Shown here piece after piece: positions 60,005-64,000 of a stretch of 64,000 nucleotides of DNA; the first letter of the stretch is position 1; each line of letters opens with the position of its first letter. The notes beneath the pieces were generated by a model. The model was not told the DNA's origin. It ran no database searches and saw only the letters and a program-made list of their open reading frames with translations. The position numbers were made by a program, and so were the translations under genes. The stretch spans positions 288,890-352,889 of the forward strand of contig NZ_CP134979.1 of the NCBI RefSeq assembly GCF_039355125.1, in the 5' to 3' direction. The stretch comes from Buchnera aphidicola (Takecallis taiwana). GTDB lineage: Bacteria > Pseudomonadota > Gammaproteobacteria > Enterobacterales > Enterobacteriaceae.

Positions 60005-61738
60005 GTGCAATTATTTAAAGAAATAAAATGGTACTTTTTGCAAGAATGGAAGCGATATTTAGGATCAATAATTATACTTACTATAATTGCAATATTACAA
60101 CTTATACCACCTAAAATAATTGGTATATTAGTAGATCAAATTATAGTAAAAAAACGTTATGACAACAAGCTATTTTATTGGACTGGATTAATATTATTCA
60201 TTTCTATATTAATATACATATTAAGATATATTTGGAGAATATTATTATTCAGCGCTGCATATAAATTAGCAGTTATGATAAGAATACAATTATACCATGC
60301 TTTAAACAAAAAAAATGTAAAATTTTATTGTACATATCGTACTGGAGATTTAATGGCTCGTGCTACTAATGATGTTGATAAAGTAGTATTTGCAGCTGGT
60401 GAAGGTGTATTAACATTAATAGATTCTATGATAATTAGTATATCCGTATTAATTATCATGACTGTATATATTAATTGGAAATTAACAATAATTGCATTCA
60501 TACCAATGCCGGTTATGACCATTATTATTAAAAAATATGGACAAAAACTATATTATGCTTTTAAAAAAGCACAAATAACATTTTCCAATCTAAATAATCA
60601 AACACAAGAAAGTTTAACAAATATTTACATGATTAAAAGTTTTGGGTTAGAAAAATATGAAATCAAAAAGTTTAAAAAAATTACTGATGATATAAATATC
60701 AAAAATATTATAGTATCTCAAATTGATGCAAAATTTGATCCAACTATTTATTATTCTATTACGTGTTCTAATATAATTACAATGTACACTGGGGGTTATT
60801 TTATTTGGAATAATATCATTACTATAGGACAACTAACTAGTTTTATTATGTATTTAAATTTAATGACTTGGCCTATGTTAGCATTAGCATGGATGTTTAA
60901 TATTGTTGAAAGAGGTAATGCTGCCTGGAATCGAATTCAAAATATCATAAATAACAATTGTCTTATCCAATCTAATACAGTGAATATTTTAGAAAATAAA
61001 AAAAATATAAAAATTAAAATATCTAACTTTCAATATCCAAACACTGAAAAATCAACCTTACATAATATTGTTATAAAAATTAAATTCAATAACATAATAG
61101 GTATTTGTGGACCTACAGGAAGTGGAAAAAGTACACTATTACATTTAATACAGAGATATTTTCACCCTGTACAAGGTAATATTTATTATAATAATATACC
61201 AATACAAAATTATAATATATTACATTGGAGAAATAAATTATCCTGCGTGAATCAAAATATATTTTTGTTCTCAGATACCATTCGAAACAATATTGCTTTT
61301 AGTAATATATATGCTCAACAAACCGATATTGAGTATGTTGCAAAATTAGCAAAAATTCATCAAGACATTATAAATTTTCCTCATGGATATAACACACAAA
61401 TTGGTGAACGGGGAATTATGTTATCCGGAGGTCAAAAACAAAGACTTGCAATTGCACGAGCATTATTACCAAATGCAGAGATTTTAATATTAGATCATGC
61501 TTTATCTGCAGTAGATCGATTAACACAACAAAAAATTTTTAACAATATCATATCCTGGAAAAATAATAATCATACAATTATTATTGCTACACATGAATTA
61601 CAAATACTGAAACAAACAAATCACATTTTCATTATAGAAAATGGAATGCTAACACACAACGGTACTCATAATCAATTAATAAAATATAAAAACTGGTATA
61701 GTACAATACTGCGAAAACAAAAAAATAAAATCATATAA
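60005..61738 (+). CDS. mdlA: ABC exporter half-transporter MdlA
   Basis: MdlA and MdlB form a multidrug-type heterodimeric ABC exporter of unproven substrate. The 577 residues start at GTG 60005 (read QLFKEIKWYFLQEW after the start), with AGGA eight bases upstream. Six membrane segments fill about 1-300. The nucleotide domain has Walker A GPTGSGKST, signature MLSGGQKQR and Walker B ILILDHALSAVD. The residue after the Walker B Asp, normally catalytic Glu and Asp in E. coli MdlA, is His here. mdlB follows after 27 bases. Confidence 0.96.
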   Translation: MQLFKEIKWYFLQEWKRYLGSIIILTIIAILQLIPPKIIGILVDQIIVKKRYDNKLFYWTGLILFISILIYILRYIWRILLFSAAYKLAVMIRIQLYHALNKKNVKFYCTYRTGDLMARATNDVDKVVFAAGEGVLTLIDSMIISISVLIIMTVYINWKLTIIAFIPMPVMTIIIKKYGQKLYYAFKKAQITFSNLNNQTQESLTNIYMIKSFGLEKYEIKKFKKITDDINIKNIIVSQIDAKFDPTIYYSITCSNIITMYTGGYFIWNNIITIGQLTSFIMYLNLMTWPMLALAWMFNIVERGNAAWNRIQNIINNNCLIQSNTVNILENKKNIKIKISNFQYPNTEKSTLHNIVIKIKFNNIIGICGPTGSGKSTLLHLIQRYFHPVQGNIYYNNIPIQNYNILHWRNKLSCVNQNIFLFSDTIRNNIAFSNIYAQQTDIEYVAKLAKIHQDIINFPHGYNTQIGERGIMLSGGQKQRLAIARALLPNAEILILDHALSAVDRLTQQKIFNNIISWKNNNHTIIIATHELQILKQTNHIFIIENGMLTHNGTHNQLIKYKNWYSTILRKQKNKII

Positions 61739-61765
61739 TTATAAATATGAATAATAAGGAAATAT

Positions 61766-63496
61766 ATGGCTAATTTCATACAAGGTTGGCCAACATTAAA
61801 ACGTCTTCTAAAATATAGCATACAATTTAAAAGAAAAATTAGCATAGCATGTTTATTATTATTAATTGCATCTTCTGCAGAGATATTAGGTCCTATTTTA
61901 ATAAGTTATTTCATTAACCATATACTGACAAACCATATTTTCAATAAGAATATCATTATAGAAATTTTTGTTTTTTATTTAATAACGCAAACTATATCTA
62001 TCATATTAAACTATTTACAAGTGTTATTGTTTAATAAAATTGCTATTCAGATAGTTCAAAAATTACGGATAGAAGTAATCACAACTACACTTGCTCAGCC
62101 TTTACAGTTTTTTAATATGAAACCAATTGGTAAAATTATTTCTATAATTACAAATGATACAGAAATAATTAAAGAATTATATGATACAGTATTAACTACC
62201 ATTTTTAAAAATAGCATCTTAATACTCATTATATTATGTGCGATGTTTTTTTTGAATTGGAGAATGGCAATTATTGTTACTACATTATTGCCAGTAATTA
62301 TTGCACTAATATTAGTGTATCAATATTATAGTACCCCAATTTTAAGGAAAATGCGAATATATTTAGCACAAATTAACCATGAATTTAACGAAATTATCAA
62401 TGGTATCTTAACTATCCAACAATTTTCTCAAGAAAACCGTTTTAAAAAAATCATTACAAATACAAGTAAAAGACATTATCAGACTAAAATTCAAGCTCTA
62501 AAATTAGATAGTATTTTATTAAGACCATTAATTAGTTTTCTTTTTACAATCATATTATGTGAATTAATGATACTATGCTCATTATCTACAAATGGTATAT
62601 TATCTATTGGTACATTATATGCATTTATTAATTATTTAAATCGATTAAATGAACCATTAATTACCATTGCTACACAACAAACTATCTTACAACAAGCAAT
62701 AGTTGCTGGCGAACGAATATTTAAAATTCTTGATACAAAAACACAAAGATATGGTAATGACATGAATATGTTAAAAACAGGCGAAATTATCATGTCGAAT
62801 GTAAGTTTTCAATACAAAAAAAATACACCTACCATACTAAATGATATTAATTTATATATCAAATACAAAAGTTTTACCGCTATTGTTGGTAAAACAGGAA
62901 GTGGAAAAAGTACATTAATAAATTTATTAATGGGATATTATCCTGTCACAAAAGGTGCTATTTATATCGATAAAAGATTATTATCTTCATTACATTATCA
63001 AGTCTTACGAAATGGAATATATATGGTTCAACAAGAACCAACAATTTTTACAGGTACCATTAAAACAAATATTACTTTGGGAAAAGTAATGTGTGAAAAA
63101 AAAATATGGAATATTTTAAAAATAGTCCACCTATATTCTTTTATACAATCTTTACCAAAAAAATTAAATTTTATTTTACGGGAAAGAGGTGATAATTTAT
63201 CCATTGGACAAAAACAATTATTATCTATAGCACGTATTTTATTATTAAAACCAAAAATTTTAATATTAGATGAGGTCACAGCAAATATTGATTCTGAAAC
63301 AGAACAAATTATTCAAAAAACATTAATTTCAATTCAAAAAAAATCAACATTAATTATCATTGCACATAGATTATCAACAATCATGAAAGCAGATAATATC
63401 ATTGTTTTAAAAAATGGAAAAATATCTGAAGTTGGTAATCATACACAACTGATTCATAAAAAGGCAATATATTATAAAATGTACCATACATATTAA
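61766..63496 (+). CDS. mdlB: ABC exporter half-transporter MdlB
   Basis: Partner of MdlA. The 576 residues (593 in E. coli) have six membrane segments in about 1-300. The ATP-binding domain has Walker A GKTGSGKST, signature NLSIGQKQL, Walker B ILILDEVTANIDSETE with the catalytic Glu present, and the H-loop IIAHRLSTI. Hydrolysis in the heterodimer probably relies on this site combined with the intact LSGGQ of MdlA. AAGGAAA lies five bases before the ATG. Confidence 0.97.
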   Translation: MANFIQGWPTLKRLLKYSIQFKRKISIACLLLLIASSAEILGPILISYFINHILTNHIFNKNIIIEIFVFYLITQTISIILNYLQVLLFNKIAIQIVQKLRIEVITTTLAQPLQFFNMKPIGKIISIITNDTEIIKELYDTVLTTIFKNSILILIILCAMFFLNWRMAIIVTTLLPVIIALILVYQYYSTPILRKMRIYLAQINHEFNEIINGILTIQQFSQENRFKKIITNTSKRHYQTKIQALKLDSILLRPLISFLFTIILCELMILCSLSTNGILSIGTLYAFINYLNRLNEPLITIATQQTILQQAIVAGERIFKILDTKTQRYGNDMNMLKTGEIIMSNVSFQYKKNTPTILNDINLYIKYKSFTAIVGKTGSGKSTLINLLMGYYPVTKGAIYIDKRLLSSLHYQVLRNGIYMVQQEPTIFTGTIKTNITLGKVMCEKKIWNILKIVHLYSFIQSLPKKLNFILRERGDNLSIGQKQLLSIARILLLKPKILILDEVTANIDSETEQIIQKTLISIQKKSTLIIIAHRLSTIMKADNIIVLKNGKISEVGNHTQLIHKKAIYYKMYHTY

Positions 63497-63510
63497 AGTT
63501 ATACTACATT

Positions 63511-63602
63511 TGTTAGCTCTATAATACCTATTTTCATTTAATTTAGCTGCTTCCTTCCAGACCTGACTAGTTATTTAAATTCTAATAGTATTAGAGCTAA
63601 CA
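63511..63602 (-). ncRNA. ffs: 4.5S RNA of the signal recognition particle
   Basis: On the minus strand the two ends TGTTAGCTCTA and TAGAGCTAACA pair as one long stem. The apical part contains the conserved core GTCAGGTCTGGAAGGAAGCA with the GGAA-type tetraloop and the symmetric loop bound by Ffh. The length of about 92 bases is a little shorter than E. coli 4.5S RNA (114). It lies between mdlB and dnaX, as ffs lies between these genes in E. coli, but transcribed against both neighbours. Confidence 0.95.
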
Positions 63603-63759
63603 AACCTAATTAAACTGCAATGTTATTTAGTATAACATTATTATCATACATAAAAAATATAAAAAACACAAATGTTAATTTATATATTTTCTAATATATA
63701 ATCAACAATTATATTTTATAAAATATATACATCTAACATAAATTATATAATACAAACTC

Positions 63760-64000
63760 ATGAATTATAAAATTTTAGCAAGAAAATGGAGACCAAAAAA
63801 TTTTTCTGAAGTCGTTGGTCAAAATTATATTATACAAACAATAAAAAACAGTTTTATATTAAATAAAATTCATCAAGCTTGGATCTTTTGTGGTACTAGA
63901 GGTGTAGGTAAAACTACAATTGCTAGATTATTATCCCAAGTATTAAATTGTCATCATAGAAAAGAAGAACGCGCCTGTCATATTTGCATAAATTGTCAAA
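63760..64000 (+). CDS. dnaX: DNA polymerase III subunits gamma/tau, 5' part cut by window edge
   Basis: DnaX is the motor subunit of the clamp loader. Eighty codons are visible: MNYKILARKWRPKNFSEVVGQ at the start, Walker A in GTRGVGKTTIARLL, and the start of the zinc module with Cys in LNCHH, RACHICINC. The rest lies beyond the window, so whether the tau/gamma frameshift site is kept cannot be seen. No clear ribosome binding site. HolA, another clamp-loader subunit, is at 37947. Confidence 0.96.
   Translation, partial: MNYKILARKWRPKNFSEVVGQNYIIQTIKNSFILNKIHQAWIFCGTRGVGKTTIARLLSQVLNCHHRKEERACHICINCQ

Overview
The window is a stretch of the chromosome of a highly reduced, very AT-rich gammaproteobacterial endosymbiont. 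Gene content and gene order point to Buchnera aphidicola of aphids. I recognise conserved blocks shared with Escherichia coli: infB-nusA-tRNA-Leu-secG-ftsH-rlmE-greA, alaS-csrA-tRNA-Ser-tRNA-Arg, prfB-lysS, pgk-fbaA-mscS, yajR-cyoEDCBA-bolA-tig-clpP-clpX-lon, mdlAB-ffs-dnaX. They appear in the order I remember for Buchnera, with many intervening genes deleted. The host species cannot be told from this window. Retained riboflavin (ribD, ribH), lysine (asd, lysA) and phenylalanine (pheA, aroQ) genes fit a nutritional symbiont.

Layout. 1-7188: minus-strand block infB (cut by the window edge), nusA, tRNA-Leu(GAG), secG, ftsH, rlmE, greA. 7399-9624: plus-strand ibaG, rplU, rpmA, obgE, facing rplM-rpsI across a hairpin terminator. 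10772-16132: pheA, ffh, rpsP-rimM-trmD-rplS, aroQ. 16239-20462: rluD (minus), alaS, csrA, tRNA-Ser(GCT), tRNA-Arg(ACG). 20563-21581: rpiA and a Met-Leu-Gln tRNA cluster, minus. 21708-32027: glnS, eno, the exonuclease-only remnant of polA facing engB, typA facing ygfZ, prfB-lysS. 32043-39204: lysA, miaB-ybeY, leuS-holA, tusA. 39223-47076: asd (minus), yhgN, pgk-fbaA-mscS, tRNA-fMet (minus), ribH, ribD, nusB. 47087-53505: yajR, tusE (plus), and the cytochrome bo operon cyoABCDE (minus). 53673-64000: bolA, tig, clpP, clpX, lon, mdlA-mdlB, the 4.5S RNA gene (minus) and the start of dnaX.

Functionally this is mostly housekeeping: translation (six aminoacyl-tRNA synthetase or release-factor genes, ribosomal proteins, seven tRNAs, rRNA and tRNA modification), protein targeting and turnover (SRP protein plus 4.5S RNA, SecG, FtsH, ClpXP, Lon, trigger factor), glycolysis (eno, pgk, fbaA), respiration (cyo), and amino-acid and vitamin supply to the host. 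No phage, insertion sequence, CRISPR array, toxin or defence system was seen, and I found no convincing unknown multi-gene system.

What is unusual is how proteins have been trimmed domain by domain while their reading frames and start signals stay intact. ClpX has no N-terminal zinc-binding domain, RluD no S4 domain, NusA only one acidic repeat, PolA only the 5' nuclease, and ObgE no acidic tail. Trigger factor has a degenerate isomerase site and CyoA has lost its lipobox cysteine. Regulation has also been lost: prfB has no programmed frameshift and PheA lacks its feedback-inhibition motifs. Long uninterrupted A tracts (up to 14) lie inside essential genes. Classical promoters could not be called, because TATAAT-like strings occur everywhere at this base composition.
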